In this document: piece by piece, positions 53,764 to 62,939 of the stretch | Numbering within the stretch: position 1 is the stretch's first letter | Layout of the letters: each line of letters starts with the position of its first letter | Source: Polaromonas naphthalenivorans CJ2 | Lineage (GTDB): Bacteria; Pseudomonadota; Gammaproteobacteria; Burkholderiales; Burkholderiaceae_C | Reading direction: 5' to 3' | NCBI RefSeq assembly: GCF_000015505.1 | Contig: NC_008759.1 | Coordinates: forward strand, 107,867-171,866 | DNA length: 64,000 nt | Translations under genes and position numbers: made by a program | The notes under the pieces: generated by a model | Seen by the model: the letters and a program-made list of their open reading frames with translations, nothing else | Databases searched by the model: none | What the model was told of the DNA's origin: nothing

Positions 53764-56298
53764 CTATATCTGGGCACTCCACGCCGTGGCTGGCGATTTC
53801 TGACTGGCGGTTGCAGAAGCCAGTGCCTTCTCGGTGAGTGCATGCTCGGCACGAACCGACTGTGCGTTGACGCCGAGATGCTCGGCATAGCGGCGGTCGA
53901 GGCCGTCCCATACTTGGTTGCGCAATTGTGCCTGTGTAGCATCACCCAAATAGTCTCTGACAGCCCTATAAAGGTCGCCTCGAAGTTCGGTCATACCCCG
54001 CAAGGGTTTCACCGGCGTTCCCTGACTGTCGACAGCAGAACACGCAGCTTGTGTCACCCATTGGCAGATAAATAGAAATTCCGCCACATCTACCGACGGA
54101 GTCTTGGCGTTCCGGTCGGGTGAGGGAAAGGAAAACAGCGGCGGAGAAGCAACTGACTTCACCCGAAACATCTCCAGGAGCAGACGGCCGGCCAGGAGTG
54201 GCCAACTGTTTTCGCCTCTGCAGGGCAAAAGCGCGGAGGACCTGCGCGACGAGATACCCTGTTGCGCAAGTAAATTTTCCGACGAACTACCAGTGAGAAG
54301 TATGGCTTGGAGGAGCGTCCTGAGCTGAAGCAGGGCCTGGTTCGACACGCCAACTTTAGGGGCGAGTTTGCCTTGTTCCATCAACAACTTGTTTACCCAA
54401 TTGACCACCATGCCCTGGGTTTGTTTGAACGCCTCCTGACGCTTTTTCACCTTCTCGCGCCTGTCCGAGGGGACAGTAACGTTGAGCATTGTCGGGTTTT
54501 GCCCGGATTCGCCACCAAACTCTACGACGTTCTTGCGGTTGCGTGTCTGGTCGCCGCGATTGAATAGCGCGTGAATCTGTTTGGCATCAGGCTCGGGCTG
54601 CTCAACGAACCGTCGCTCCGACGGCACTCCAATTCCCAGCACCCTGTTGAGCATTGCGCGAAGTGAATCTATGAGGTTAGCACTCAGCGAGCTCTCCCTT
54701 AGTGCGCCTACTTCGCTTGGCACCACCCGATGAGCTAGGAACTCGTCGTAGCTCAACATCCGAGCGCCTTCGGAGCTGTTCGTCTCTTGTCCAGTGGGGG
54801 AGCGGCTGATGCCGGGAATGGGCGCAGCCTTTCCCGTCTCAGCCTTTAGCAGTTCGCCAAAAATATCGAGCAAGCGAAGGTCTTCAAGTGTTTCTAAGTC
54901 GTCCAGTTCGTCCAAAGGTGTCTGAGCCTTTTTCGCCTTTTCCGTCATCTGACTGCGACGAAGCTCATCGAGGGAAGTCACGACGGAAGCCGAGAACCTT
55001 TCGTCGTCTTCGTTCACCATGCGAGCGAACGTCGGCAGCACAGAAAGGTTGAGCACAAACGTCGCGGTCAACCCGTCGTCTTTTAAAGGCGTGAGCTCAG
55101 CCAGCAGCACGGCGCCGCGCGTATCCAAGAACTCAAGTTTGTGTTGGGCTCCAGCCAACCAGCTTGGCTTTTGCCAGCGAAGAATGTCACCGGCAAGCTC
55201 GAAATAGCCTGACCCGCGTCGCTGGCACTCATCAAGGGGAATCGACTCGCCCTTTTGAAACTCTGGCAGAGTTTCAATCGCAATCAGTTTCTCAGACGTC
55301 AAAATGGCATTGAGGCCGAGCAACTCAAGTGCCTCGCCAGGTTTAAGTCGCCGATAGAGAGCTACCTCATGGTTTGAGCCCGCAAACTTGTCCGAACCAA
55401 GCGCAGCCACTGTACAGTTCGTACTCCCGTAGAGAACGTGGTCTGCGTCATCACTCTGCGCAATGAGCACCTTGGCGTGAACAAAGCGGGATGCCTTTCC
55501 GACGCCGGCAGCCGGACCAATGGGGAAAATCTGCACTGGCATGGCGCAACCGAGTGCATCTTTGGGAAAGAGTCCTATCTCTGGTTGCAGCAGCAGGGCA
55601 ATCTCGGTTGGCTTCAATGCCTCATTGAGGCCCTTGAGCGCCGCCAGAGTTTCATCCCAATATGGGGAAATGACAACAAGCCTACGGATAGGAGTAGTGC
55701 CAACCGCCTCCACAAACCGTGACCCGATGCTTGCGGAGCGATTGTGAGCAAGCAGACGTGTATCCACATATCCCTTCTCATCGACAATCACGTCAGTTGG
55801 CGTGGCTGCCTGGAGCCAAGGAGCCCTGAGCAAGGCCCAATTGAGCTGCTCACGGGCTGCCGTCATGCCTTGGGGCAATAGCGCGAGAACATAGTCAAAC
55901 GCAGCTCGCAGTAGGCCTGCCTCAGGCCCGGCTGGATTACTCAAAACAACTTGACCAACCACCTCAAGATTTCCAGCCAATCCCGATGACGTCATATTGG
56001 CGGATGCGACGAGTAACCGCCCCTGGCCATAACCAATTTGCAGGAGCAACTTAGGATGGAAGACACCGGTCGGAGCGATACCAACGACGGAATACTTGCT
56101 CCCGGCCAAGCGCGGCAGTTTTCGGCTGTCGATAGCGTGCGAGAGCATCCGGGAATCGGCAACCAGCACGTTATTGTTGCAGCCCTTCCCCCGCAAGCGC
56201 GGGAGAGCGACCGATTCGTACGCAGCAAAGTCGATTTCAAACGTTGTACATACGCTTGAGTGGTAGCCGGCGCCTTCGAAGGCATCAAAGAGCCTCAT
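53764..56298 (-). CDS. Phospholipase D-superfamily nuclease-like protein
   Basis: 844 residues. The first 300 hold two HxK motifs: GVFHPKLLLQ (His81, Lys83) with LLVASANMTSSG, and FVHAKVLIAQ (His274, Lys276) with VLYGSTNCTVA. In PLD-fold nucleases two such motifs form one active site. Two copies in one chain means it could act as a monomer. Residues 430-844 are helical, with an acidic stretch (LDELDDLETLEDL) and no known domain. Its ATG lies inside the last codons of the upstream gene (ATGA overlap), so the two proteins are co-translated. No helicase or methyltransferase accompanies it, unlike DISARM. Confidence 0.88.
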   Translation of the reverse strand: MRLFDAFEGAGYHSSVCTTFEIDFAAYESVALPRLRGKGCNNNVLVADSRMLSHAIDSRKLPRLAGSKYSVVGIAPTGVFHPKLLLQIGYGQGRLLVASANMTSSGLAGNLEVVGQVVLSNPAGPEAGLLRAAFDYVLALLPQGMTAAREQLNWALLRAPWLQAATPTDVIVDEKGYVDTRLLAHNRSASIGSRFVEAVGTTPIRRLVVISPYWDETLAALKGLNEALKPTEIALLLQPEIGLFPKDALGCAMPVQIFPIGPAAGVGKASRFVHAKVLIAQSDDADHVLYGSTNCTVAALGSDKFAGSNHEVALYRRLKPGEALELLGLNAILTSEKLIAIETLPEFQKGESIPLDECQRRGSGYFELAGDILRWQKPSWLAGAQHKLEFLDTRGAVLLAELTPLKDDGLTATFVLNLSVLPTFARMVNEDDERFSASVVTSLDELRRSQMTEKAKKAQTPLDELDDLETLEDLRLLDIFGELLKAETGKAAPIPGISRSPTGQETNSSEGARMLSYDEFLAHRVVPSEVGALRESSLSANLIDSLRAMLNRVLGIGVPSERRFVEQPEPDAKQIHALFNRGDQTRNRKNVVEFGGESGQNPTMLNVTVPSDRREKVKKRQEAFKQTQGMVVNWVNKLLMEQGKLAPKVGVSNQALLQLRTLLQAILLTGSSSENLLAQQGISSRRSSALLPCRGENSWPLLAGRLLLEMFRVKSVASPPLFSFPSPDRNAKTPSVDVAEFLFICQWVTQAACSAVDSQGTPVKPLRGMTELRGDLYRAVRDYLGDATQAQLRNQVWDGLDRRYAEHLGVNAQSVRAEHALTEKALASATASQKSPATAWSAQI

Positions 56299-57956
56299 AG
56301 CTGCTCCAGCGCCGCACGCCCTGCTTGGGTCAGCCCTTCCAAGTCAACCAATCTGATGTCTTTAAGAAAGTCCACTGCACTCCCTAGGCGCGGGTTGGTG
56401 AGCATGGGACCGTCGAGTTTGCGTGTTCTCAAAATACCATCCTGACTTTCAACGAGGAAGGTGTAGTCCTTACGATAGTGGAGCTTTTGGAAGGCGACCC
56501 ACAGGTGCCTTTCCAGGACGCGTTCCAGCACCAGCTTTTGCAGCGTCCTCGGTAAGGGCTCCAATTTGCTCGACTGGAGGAATCGCAATTCAGAGTACAA
56601 AGACCAGACGTAGTCTTGGGTGACCAGTGGTCCCAGCACTGCACGATACCGAGCCTCCTCGGGTGAGAATCTTTTTGAGAGGACAGCCAATAGCAAGACC
56701 GCCGCCTTGGCGGACTCAGCCGTGCACTCGGCGGTCACTGCGCTGCTGAACATGACCTGCTCCGTGAGGCGGTATTCGCTCAGGGGGTCATATGCCGACC
56801 CTGCGTCTTGAGCCAACGTAGTTTCGGCTTCAAGCTCGGACCATGTTTTAGGTGCAATATCCCACTCTGTAAGAATGGCAGTTGCCACTTCACTCATCAG
56901 CGTTTGAGGCCGAAGGCCCGCGGCGGATTTCGCCAAGTGTTGGAGACTGAATTTCAGCAAGCACTCGTAGGCCATGTGCAGCAGGTCATTGGCGTGATAC
57001 ACAGCCCAAGAATAGCGATGCTGTTCTAGTTCTGACCCGGGCAACACAAGGCTGGCTCCGTTCAACGCCAGGCCCGAGTACGCTGACCACCTAATGTCCA
57101 GAGCGCCTACCTGCTTCTTAAGCTGGTCGGTGATTCGCAGTATCAATTCCAATGTCCTGCGACGCTTCAAATCCTGTGCGCGCTCGGTTGAGGGGGCAAG
57201 CAGCAGTGTCTCGTAGACATCTCGTTCTGTGTCGGGTATCTTGCTCAGTGACATCAAGATGAGAGCATCAAGCTCGGCAAGTGAAACCGAGCCACGCGCA
57301 GCGGCTTCAAGGAACTTGTCCCCGCACGCACCAACAGCATCATCAAAAACCTGGGCCATTTGCTGCCCTATTTCGCTCGGCACGGGAATGCCGTTGACGG
57401 TTGACGGAACCAGCAATCCAATCTCAATTACCTGCGCCCCATATGCTGCGCCAAACGCCCCCATGTTTTGCTTCAAGTACTGGGCCACCCCAGACTCGAG
57501 GTCAGTTCCTTCACGGAATTTAAGCACGACCGACTTTTGCTGCAACATCTTGCGAGCCCAGATGGCCCCTGAGATGCCCGTTTCCGCTAGGTTTCCCCGC
57601 AGCGTTACAAGTGCGCACAGGGCCTCGGCCCGTCGAATGTACTGACGCCATTTATCCTTTGAATCGCTTGCTCCAGCACGTTCGTAGCGCCAGGTTAACC
57701 AGGCATAGAAGCCGTAGTACCGGATTCGCAATGTCACATTGGCAATGCCGGGGACGAGGGACTGGTAGAGTGAAATGCACAGTGACTGCATCCCAAGCGG
57801 GTCCAGGCCATTTTTTTCCGCCATGTCAGTCCACTCAGGGGCGCCGGCCGGCCTTGCAAGAACATTATCGACTTCCATACCGTCAACAATCGTCTCCGTC
57901 TCAAGGTCCGCTTCCAGGCGTGTTTCCAAATCTTGTTTGTCTTCGTTTTCGACCAT
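56295..57956 (-). CDS. Unknown helical protein paired with PLD nuclease
   Basis: 553 residues from ATG 57956. Almost entirely alpha-helical by composition; no Walker, HNH or HTH motif can be seen. Recurrent features are IRYYGFYAWLTWRYER near residue 80, YSAYSGLALNGASLVLPG in the middle and DGILRTRKLDGPML at the end. No signal or membrane segments. It overlaps the PLD gene by four bases and lies behind a strong dyad, so it is the first gene of a two-gene unit. A sensor or scaffold for the nuclease is inferred. Confidence 0.85.
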   Translation of the reverse strand: MVENEDKQDLETRLEADLETETIVDGMEVDNVLARPAGAPEWTDMAEKNGLDPLGMQSLCISLYQSLVPGIANVTLRIRYYGFYAWLTWRYERAGASDSKDKWRQYIRRAEALCALVTLRGNLAETGISGAIWARKMLQQKSVVLKFREGTDLESGVAQYLKQNMGAFGAAYGAQVIEIGLLVPSTVNGIPVPSEIGQQMAQVFDDAVGACGDKFLEAAARGSVSLAELDALILMSLSKIPDTERDVYETLLLAPSTERAQDLKRRRTLELILRITDQLKKQVGALDIRWSAYSGLALNGASLVLPGSELEQHRYSWAVYHANDLLHMAYECLLKFSLQHLAKSAAGLRPQTLMSEVATAILTEWDIAPKTWSELEAETTLAQDAGSAYDPLSEYRLTEQVMFSSAVTAECTAESAKAAVLLLAVLSKRFSPEEARYRAVLGPLVTQDYVWSLYSELRFLQSSKLEPLPRTLQKLVLERVLERHLWVAFQKLHYRKDYTFLVESQDGILRTRKLDGPMLTNPRLGSAVDFLKDIRLVDLEGLTQAGRAALEQL

Positions 57957-57967
57957 ATAACCCTCGC

Positions 57968-57998
57968 CCTTTGGTTTCTTGAAAATTTAAACCAAAGG
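57968..57998. promoter_or_regulatory. 10-bp perfect dyad ahead of PLD operon
   Basis: CCTTTGGTTT-N11-AAACCAAAGG ends 11 bases before the ATG at 57956. Its place over the leader of the operon fits an operator or a translational hairpin covering the ribosome site. Confidence 0.6.
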
Positions 57999-58252
57999 AT
58001 TTATGAGTGTAGGCTAGGGCGATGCCCCAAACTGCACACAAAGACGTGTTTTGGCGGTCGGCACTGCACACACGTAGCGCAACAAGCGGCGGCGCGCTAG
58101 CTACCTAAAAGCGCTTTCGGCTTCTCTTTCATCGTGCAGAACGGTCGGTGGTCTTGGTCATGTGCCTAGCCTAGAAGCGCTGGGCGCCCGTTATCGAGCA
58201 CTGCCACCGTCCGGCCGGTTATGGCCGATTTTAGTCAGTCGTGCGCCCTGGC

Positions 58253-59572
58253 TCATCGTTCTTTTTCGCTGCAGAGATGACAATCATACTCAGGCCGAAT
58301 GGGCCACGTCGAGTGCTCTATCTCTTGAGGTGCAGCAAATGGCGAAAACGGCGACGACCAAGGTCCAAGTGACTTAGGGCGCCTGTAGGGCAAATAGTTT
58401 TCCCCAAACCAGCCAGCAAAAGAATGCGTATTTGAGGCATCAATCCTGACCTTGGGTAGCCAGATTGGCAACAACTGAACAATGACGTGGCCTACTAGGG
58501 TGTCAACCAGTTTGGTACGACCGTCCTTCAGTTTTGATTCCAGCGCAGTCCAAACCGCATAGGTTCCGGGCTCGACCTCCCGGAAATGACGTCGGCCTTC
58601 GATGAGGACCTCTGGATTGTTGGCTAAAGCTAATCCATTCACAACCGCCAAGGCTCGCTTGCGAATTCGCTCCGTTTTGCAGAAAATCACCAACCGACGC
58701 AGTGTGCTGCCTTCCTTCAGCACTCGCCCGACCGAACTCACCAAAGCCGCGAGTGAGGCTTCGCGGTCTGAGCCACGCTTGCTGCGGTCCACCTCCAGCC
58801 AGGTAATGCCGTCTTTCTCATATGCGACTGCATCCGGCCTGAGCTGGATGGTACTTGCTCGTTTGCCGCGCATCGTGGTGACCGTCAACAGGCCCTGAAC
58901 TAATGCTTCTCCCGGCTTCACGCCTTTGTTTAGCGACTGAAGCAGTTCCTGCTCTGTCTGTGCTTTCATCCCTCGTGCTTCGCAGGCCAGTACCCAAAAT
59001 TGTGCCCAAAGCCGGTGCTCAGGGTTGGTCATGGTGCTGACCTGGCGAACCGAGGACGATGCGTCATGCCCCGCTTCATCCAGCCAGTCGACGCCGTGTT
59101 GGGTGAGGCCATAAATCGTGTTGTGCCGTTCCGTGCGGTATCTTTTCAAAAAATCGGCTTTGACCAGGCCGCGCATGGCGCGTTGCGCGGCCGTGAGCGC
59201 TGCCTTGTAGGGCCTCTCCGCAAAACAGCAGACCGCAACGTCGATGGTTCTGATAACGCGAAACCGATTGGCCGTCAGGAGCGTTCGCAGCCAGATGGCT
59301 TGCTTGAGCTTGGTTGTCGATATGGTCGCTGCCAGGCCTCGTTCTACCTTGCGCGGGGGAGTATTTTCTTTGGTGACTGGCGCCAAAGAACGGGTTTTCT
59401 GGGGTCTGACAGTGTCATTGCCGGCATGGATGGTGGGCAGCTTTCCTGCCTTGGTGTCCACCGTGGCATCGGTGGGCGCATCACCGGGGTAGGTGAGTGC
59501 GTTCTCTGTGAAGGGCGTTTGTGCCTCCCGTGGTGAAGGGCTTGGTTCTCGGGGTTGCTTTTTCATGGTCAT
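58253..59572 (-). CDS. Replication-relaxation (Replic_Relax)-like protein
   Basis: 439 residues. After a Thr/Pro-rich N-terminal 90 residues there is a winged helix (WLRTLLTANRFRVIRTIDVA, then KADFLKRYRTE...YGLTQHGVDWL). A nuclease-like beta core follows: LRPDAVAYEKDGITWLEVDRS, with Asp...Glu-x-Asp. This two-domain order is that of the Replic_Relax family of plasmid and conjugative-element proteins. The C-terminal 70 residues are Pro/Trp-rich. ATG 59572 or 59566 are both possible. The 296-base gap to the PLD operon shows no gene except the dyad. Confidence 0.65.
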   Translation of the reverse strand: MTMKKQPREPSPSPREAQTPFTENALTYPGDAPTDATVDTKAGKLPTIHAGNDTVRPQKTRSLAPVTKENTPPRKVERGLAATISTTKLKQAIWLRTLLTANRFRVIRTIDVAVCCFAERPYKAALTAAQRAMRGLVKADFLKRYRTERHNTIYGLTQHGVDWLDEAGHDASSSVRQVSTMTNPEHRLWAQFWVLACEARGMKAQTEQELLQSLNKGVKPGEALVQGLLTVTTMRGKRASTIQLRPDAVAYEKDGITWLEVDRSKRGSDREASLAALVSSVGRVLKEGSTLRRLVIFCKTERIRKRALAVVNGLALANNPEVLIEGRRHFREVEPGTYAVWTALESKLKDGRTKLVDTLVGHVIVQLLPIWLPKVRIDASNTHSFAGWFGENYLPYRRPKSLGPWSSPFSPFAAPQEIEHSTWPIRPEYDCHLCSEKER

Positions 59573-60826
59573 TGGCTTTTCGGTTGGTTTTTCGAAGCCA
59601 CCAAATCCGATGTTTTTTCATGGACTGAATCTGGCGGTTTTAACGTCTAGCGACCTCGAAACAATGCCGTGCCATCTGGTGCCGCCAACCTGCACACCAC
59701 GCGCCCACGATGCCACCGTTGGCTTTTCAACAGATGTTGGCATCATTGCCAAAGGGCAGGGCGGCAACCGTGGTTTTTCCTCTGGCGGCCTTTTACACGC
59801 AGGAGCCTTGGCATCAAACACGTTGTCGTTGCAATGTCCAATAAAGAGGCAGTTGTGATTGTTGGCTGCGGGGATGCGAACCTCCGCTTTCACCCAACGA
59901 CTGCAGTCGAGGCTGCTGTGTTTTCAGAGGCCGAATTGCCTGACTTTTCGTCCTGCGCGCCGTACGTCTCGGCTTGCTCGGCGCTTCACATTCATCGTTC
60001 CTTCAGTGAAGCGTGGTAACCACCTGCCGTCAGCCTGATTTCGCTTGAGTCACCCCATCCCATCAAGGCCGGCATGCGCGAACTCGGCGGCGACCTGTAT
60101 CCCACCTTGCCAGCGCGTCACAAGCAGGTGTGCTTCCACAACCGTGGCATCGATTCAGATGTCCCCCATACACGCTGCACAATGCCTCAACGATGCACGC
60201 GGCTGACCTGGGCAAGCGCACTGATTTCATTCTTGAACTGCCAACGTTAATCTCCAAGATGCTGACTCTGAAATTGATGCCAAGTTTGAATGCTCAAAAC
60301 GTGGGTGAAGTTGACGTTTCGGTTTTTCTACCGGACGACGAGCTATGAGGTCGTGTTACCCCACCAGGAATTCCTTTGGCAGTGGAAGTTTCTGCCATTG
60401 ATTGATTTCACGGAGCCCACTTTGCGTGGGTTCTTTTCATGGAATCAAGGTTACCGTTCGACCAACGCCGACATTTTCTTTGGCTACTTGTTTACCATCA
60501 GCGGCCGTGGCCTGCGCATCCCTATCTGGCAAGGAACGTAGGGGCTTCGCTTGCCAGCCACACGGGTCCGCCATAAGATGCCCGCATGCGCGCTCCCACC
60601 CTCACTTTCTGCCGTTCGGCAGCTGACCTGCCCCTTGTGGCCGGTGCAGTGGTACTGGCGCGCCAAGAGACGGTGGCGGCAGTGCCGCGCCAGCCGGCTG
60701 CACATTCCTAAGCCCGGCGATTTTCCTCTTCCTTTTCAGCGCAATCCATTTATCGCCGGGCTCAAGCCCTGCGCGGTAGTGGCCGCCCGCTTTCAGCGGG
60801 TCCGGTCGCAGATATTGGAGTGTTCT
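59573..60826. other. 1.25 kb without a convincing gene
   Basis: Several short frames on both strands exist but none shows a domain, a good start and a consistent composition together. Pieces around 60056-60250 and 60340-60540 (LPHQEFLWQWKFLPLIDF) read like decayed coding sequence that I cannot assign. Possibly mobile-element debris. Confidence 0.45.
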
Positions 60827-61225
60827 ATGTTTGCAGCCATGAACGGTGAGCGCACGCTCACCGAGCTGGATTTTTCCCGGCTGATGTTGAAGAGTGGCCA
60901 GTTGCCCGCCGAGCTGGAGAGCAGTTTTGAGTTTCCCCACCTGGTGGCCTCGCGGGACATTCCAGCGGACGTCATCACCATGTATTCCCAGGTGGAAATC
61001 GTCGACCCGCTCTCGCACCGCCGGCAAAAGCTCACGATTTGCTATCCCGGCGATGCCGAGCCCGCCCTGGGCTTCATCTCGGTGCTCTCGCCTGTCGGCA
61101 CCAGCCTGCTGGGCTTGAGCGTTGGCGCGACCGCCCACTGGCGCACACCCACTGGCGACCTCTGCACGGCCCAGGTTACAGCCCTGCTGTTCCAGCCCGA
61201 AGCCAGCGGCGACTACACGACCTGA
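60827..61225 (+). CDS. rnk: Rnk-like regulator (GreA/GreB C-terminal fold)
   Basis: 132 residues from ATG 60827 with TTGGAG upstream. The C-terminal domain reads YSQVEIVDPLSHRRQKLTIC, then PGDAEPALGFISVLSPVGTS and LLGLSVGATAHW, the GreA/B FKBP-like fold as found in Rnk (DxxxxxxxxYxlVxPxea...iSilsPlGxALlG). The N-terminal part is the short Rnk helical region. Rnk proteins bind RNA polymerase and influence nucleoside diphosphate kinase levels. The frame stays open upstream to 60551, but that part is Arg/Cys-rich and not conserved. Confidence 0.88.
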   Translation: MFAAMNGERTLTELDFSRLMLKSGQLPAELESSFEFPHLVASRDIPADVITMYSQVEIVDPLSHRRQKLTICYPGDAEPALGFISVLSPVGTSLLGLSVGATAHWRTPTGDLCTAQVTALLFQPEASGDYTT

Positions 61226-61379
61226 GCGGCGGCACTCACATTTCTCTTGCCTCCTGCATTTGCGGATGAGCCCTGCATTTGCTTTACCTGCCGAGATTGA
61301 GGTGGAGGACGCAATGCTCGGCTGAGCCTTCCCTGGGAAGTAACCCATACTTGAGGTAACTGAACAAGAAGGGCTACGT

Positions 61380-62324
61380 ATGGGAACACTCAGGGATTTG
61401 GTCGGGTCGACCATGGTTGACCGCGATAGCGCTTACGTCAGACGTATGCGCTTTCATCAAGGCTGGTGGCGAGCGTTTGTACTCAATGAAGAGCAGGGGC
61501 CGCGCTCTGGCCGGCCAGCAGAAACGGTTTGCAATGCACTGCCGTCTATCCCCAAAGCCTTGGGAAACTTCCTGAGTGAAGCGGCACAGGCAGCGGCGCT
61601 TAAGACTGTAGAGGAGCGCAAGTCTCAGGGTGGCGCCGGGTTGATGGATGTGAGCAGGCTGTTCGGCAACCTGCTGTCGAGCCAGCCGCTTGCTTTCAAT
61701 TTCTTCGGGGAGTTCACCGACGGTGCCGGCAGCTTGGCATTGGCCACTGCAATTTTTTCCCAATTTGTCGCGCTCGATGAGGTGACCAAGGTTTGCTTTG
61801 AGTTCGCGCCTGGCAAGCCGAGCGGCGACAACTCCGCATATGACGCTGCCATTGAATACACGCTCAACGGCAAAAAGGGGCTGGTTGGTATCGAGTGCAA
61901 GTTCACCGATTCATTTTCTGCCGAGCCCTACGATAAAGAGTCATACCAAAAACTCTACGATGCTAGCCAGACATTCGATGCTGCTTATGAAATGCTCATG
62001 GCACCGCGGTTCAACCAGCTGTTTCGCAACCAGTTGCTTGCAGAAGGCTTCCTGAAGAACGCTGACTACAACATGGTTCACACCTGGTTGTTCTGCCACC
62101 CCATGGACAATGCGGGCAAGAATACCGGTGACGCTTTTGAGCAGTTCATCCGTGGAAATGCACAAACGAGTTTTCAGGTAGTCACCTACGACAGGTTCAT
62201 CGCCGCAGCGCAACAACTAGACCTGAGCTGGAAGCAGCGGGAGTGGACCATGTTGCTGTGGGCAAGATATTGCGCGACGGCTTTAAGCGATGAAGCCTTC
62301 GTGGAGCAGTCTGCTTCAGCTTGA
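61380..62324 (+). CDS. PGN_0703-type putative restriction endonuclease
   Basis: 314 residues from ATG 61380. RRMRFHQGWWRAFVL near the start and FNFFGEFTDGAGSL are family landmarks. The nuclease core is GDNSAYDAAIEYTLNGKKGL, then VGIECKFTDSFS with Asp...Glu-x-Lys, and YQKLYD after it. This agrees with proteins annotated as the PGN_0703 family of putative restriction endonucleases. Standalone here: no methyltransferase next to it. The upstream 154 bases hold its promoter; it may be an anti-phage nuclease. Confidence 0.82.
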   Translation: MGTLRDLVGSTMVDRDSAYVRRMRFHQGWWRAFVLNEEQGPRSGRPAETVCNALPSIPKALGNFLSEAAQAAALKTVEERKSQGGAGLMDVSRLFGNLLSSQPLAFNFFGEFTDGAGSLALATAIFSQFVALDEVTKVCFEFAPGKPSGDNSAYDAAIEYTLNGKKGLVGIECKFTDSFSAEPYDKESYQKLYDASQTFDAAYEMLMAPRFNQLFRNQLLAEGFLKNADYNMVHTWLFCHPMDNAGKNTGDAFEQFIRGNAQTSFQVVTYDRFIAAAQQLDLSWKQREWTMLLWARYCATALSDEAFVEQSASA

Positions 62325-62540
62325 CTTAACGGCTCTGACTCGCAAAGGCAGTAGGGCAGGGGCTGCAAAAAGCACTTTGCCAACCCCACGCTGCCCCAAA
62401 CTGTGAAAAAAAGCTGGTTTGATGCTCATAAGTTTCAGGTCATCAAAATTTTCCGACTTTCCCCCCATTGGGAATGTGAATAGCAGGGATACATTTTTCT
62501 TCGGATTGCAATTGCGCAGTCTCACAACGAAAAAGGATTC

Positions 62541-62888
62541 ATGATGGCCAAAACCAATTCCGTTCACAAACCTTCCATTCCCGTACGTACTGTTGCGCAT
62601 GTCTATTCAGACACTGCAAAAGCAGGAAAAGGGCAAGTACCAAAAGGCAGCTTTGCAGCTGGAGTTGCCAAACTTGCTACCCAACATAAGCCACAGGCGC
62701 AAAAATCAGGGTTCGCTATGGCCAAACCCACCTCCGGTCACAAACTTTCCATCCCTGTGCGCACTGTCGCTCAAGTGTATTCAGACACCGCAAAAGCAGG
62801 AAAAGGGCACGTACCCAAAAGCAGCTTTGCGTCCGAAGTCGCCAGCCTAGCTACTCAGCATAAACCGCAAGCACCCAAGGGCAGGTAA
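62541..62888 (+). CDS. Small basic protein made of two tandem copies
   Basis: 115 residues from ATG 62541 with AAAAGGA upstream. The chain is two copies of one ~57-residue unit: MAKTNSVHKPSIPVRTVAHV... and MAKPTSGHKLSIPVRTVAQV..., each continuing YSDTAKAGKG, VPK-SFA, LATQHKPQA. The repeat is equally clear in DNA (62544-62717 against 62718-62885), so the gene arose by tandem duplication, including the start codon. Rich in Lys, Ser and Ala, no Cys or Trp. Function unknown. Confidence 0.78.
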   Translation: MMAKTNSVHKPSIPVRTVAHVYSDTAKAGKGQVPKGSFAAGVAKLATQHKPQAQKSGFAMAKPTSGHKLSIPVRTVAQVYSDTAKAGKGHVPKSSFASEVASLATQHKPQAPKGR

Positions 62889-62896
62889 TCACAACA

Positions 62897-62916
62897 CCCG
62901 AGGTTTCCGCCTCGGG
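62897..62916. terminator. Hairpin between two genes, possible terminator
   Basis: CCCGAGG-TTTCCG-CCTCGGG forms a perfect 7-bp stem 8 bases after the tandem-copy gene. No T-run follows, so it may be an attenuator or mRNA-stabilising hairpin instead. Confidence 0.45.
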
Positions 62917-62939
62917 CCAATATCTATCAAAGCACTCCT

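Noticed and set aside
53764..56298. DISARM DrmC-like PLD gene
   Set aside because: DISARM would require a DrmA-type helicase, DrmB and a methyltransferase nearby; none is present and the protein is much longer.
58162..58377. 71-codon plus-strand frame between the PLD operon and the Replic_Relax-like gene
   Set aside because: It runs antisense into the 3' end of the larger gene and has no motif.
60551..60826. Upstream extension of the Rnk-like frame
   Set aside because: Cys/Arg-rich leader not found in the family; the ATG at 60827 has a ribosome site and gives the normal length.
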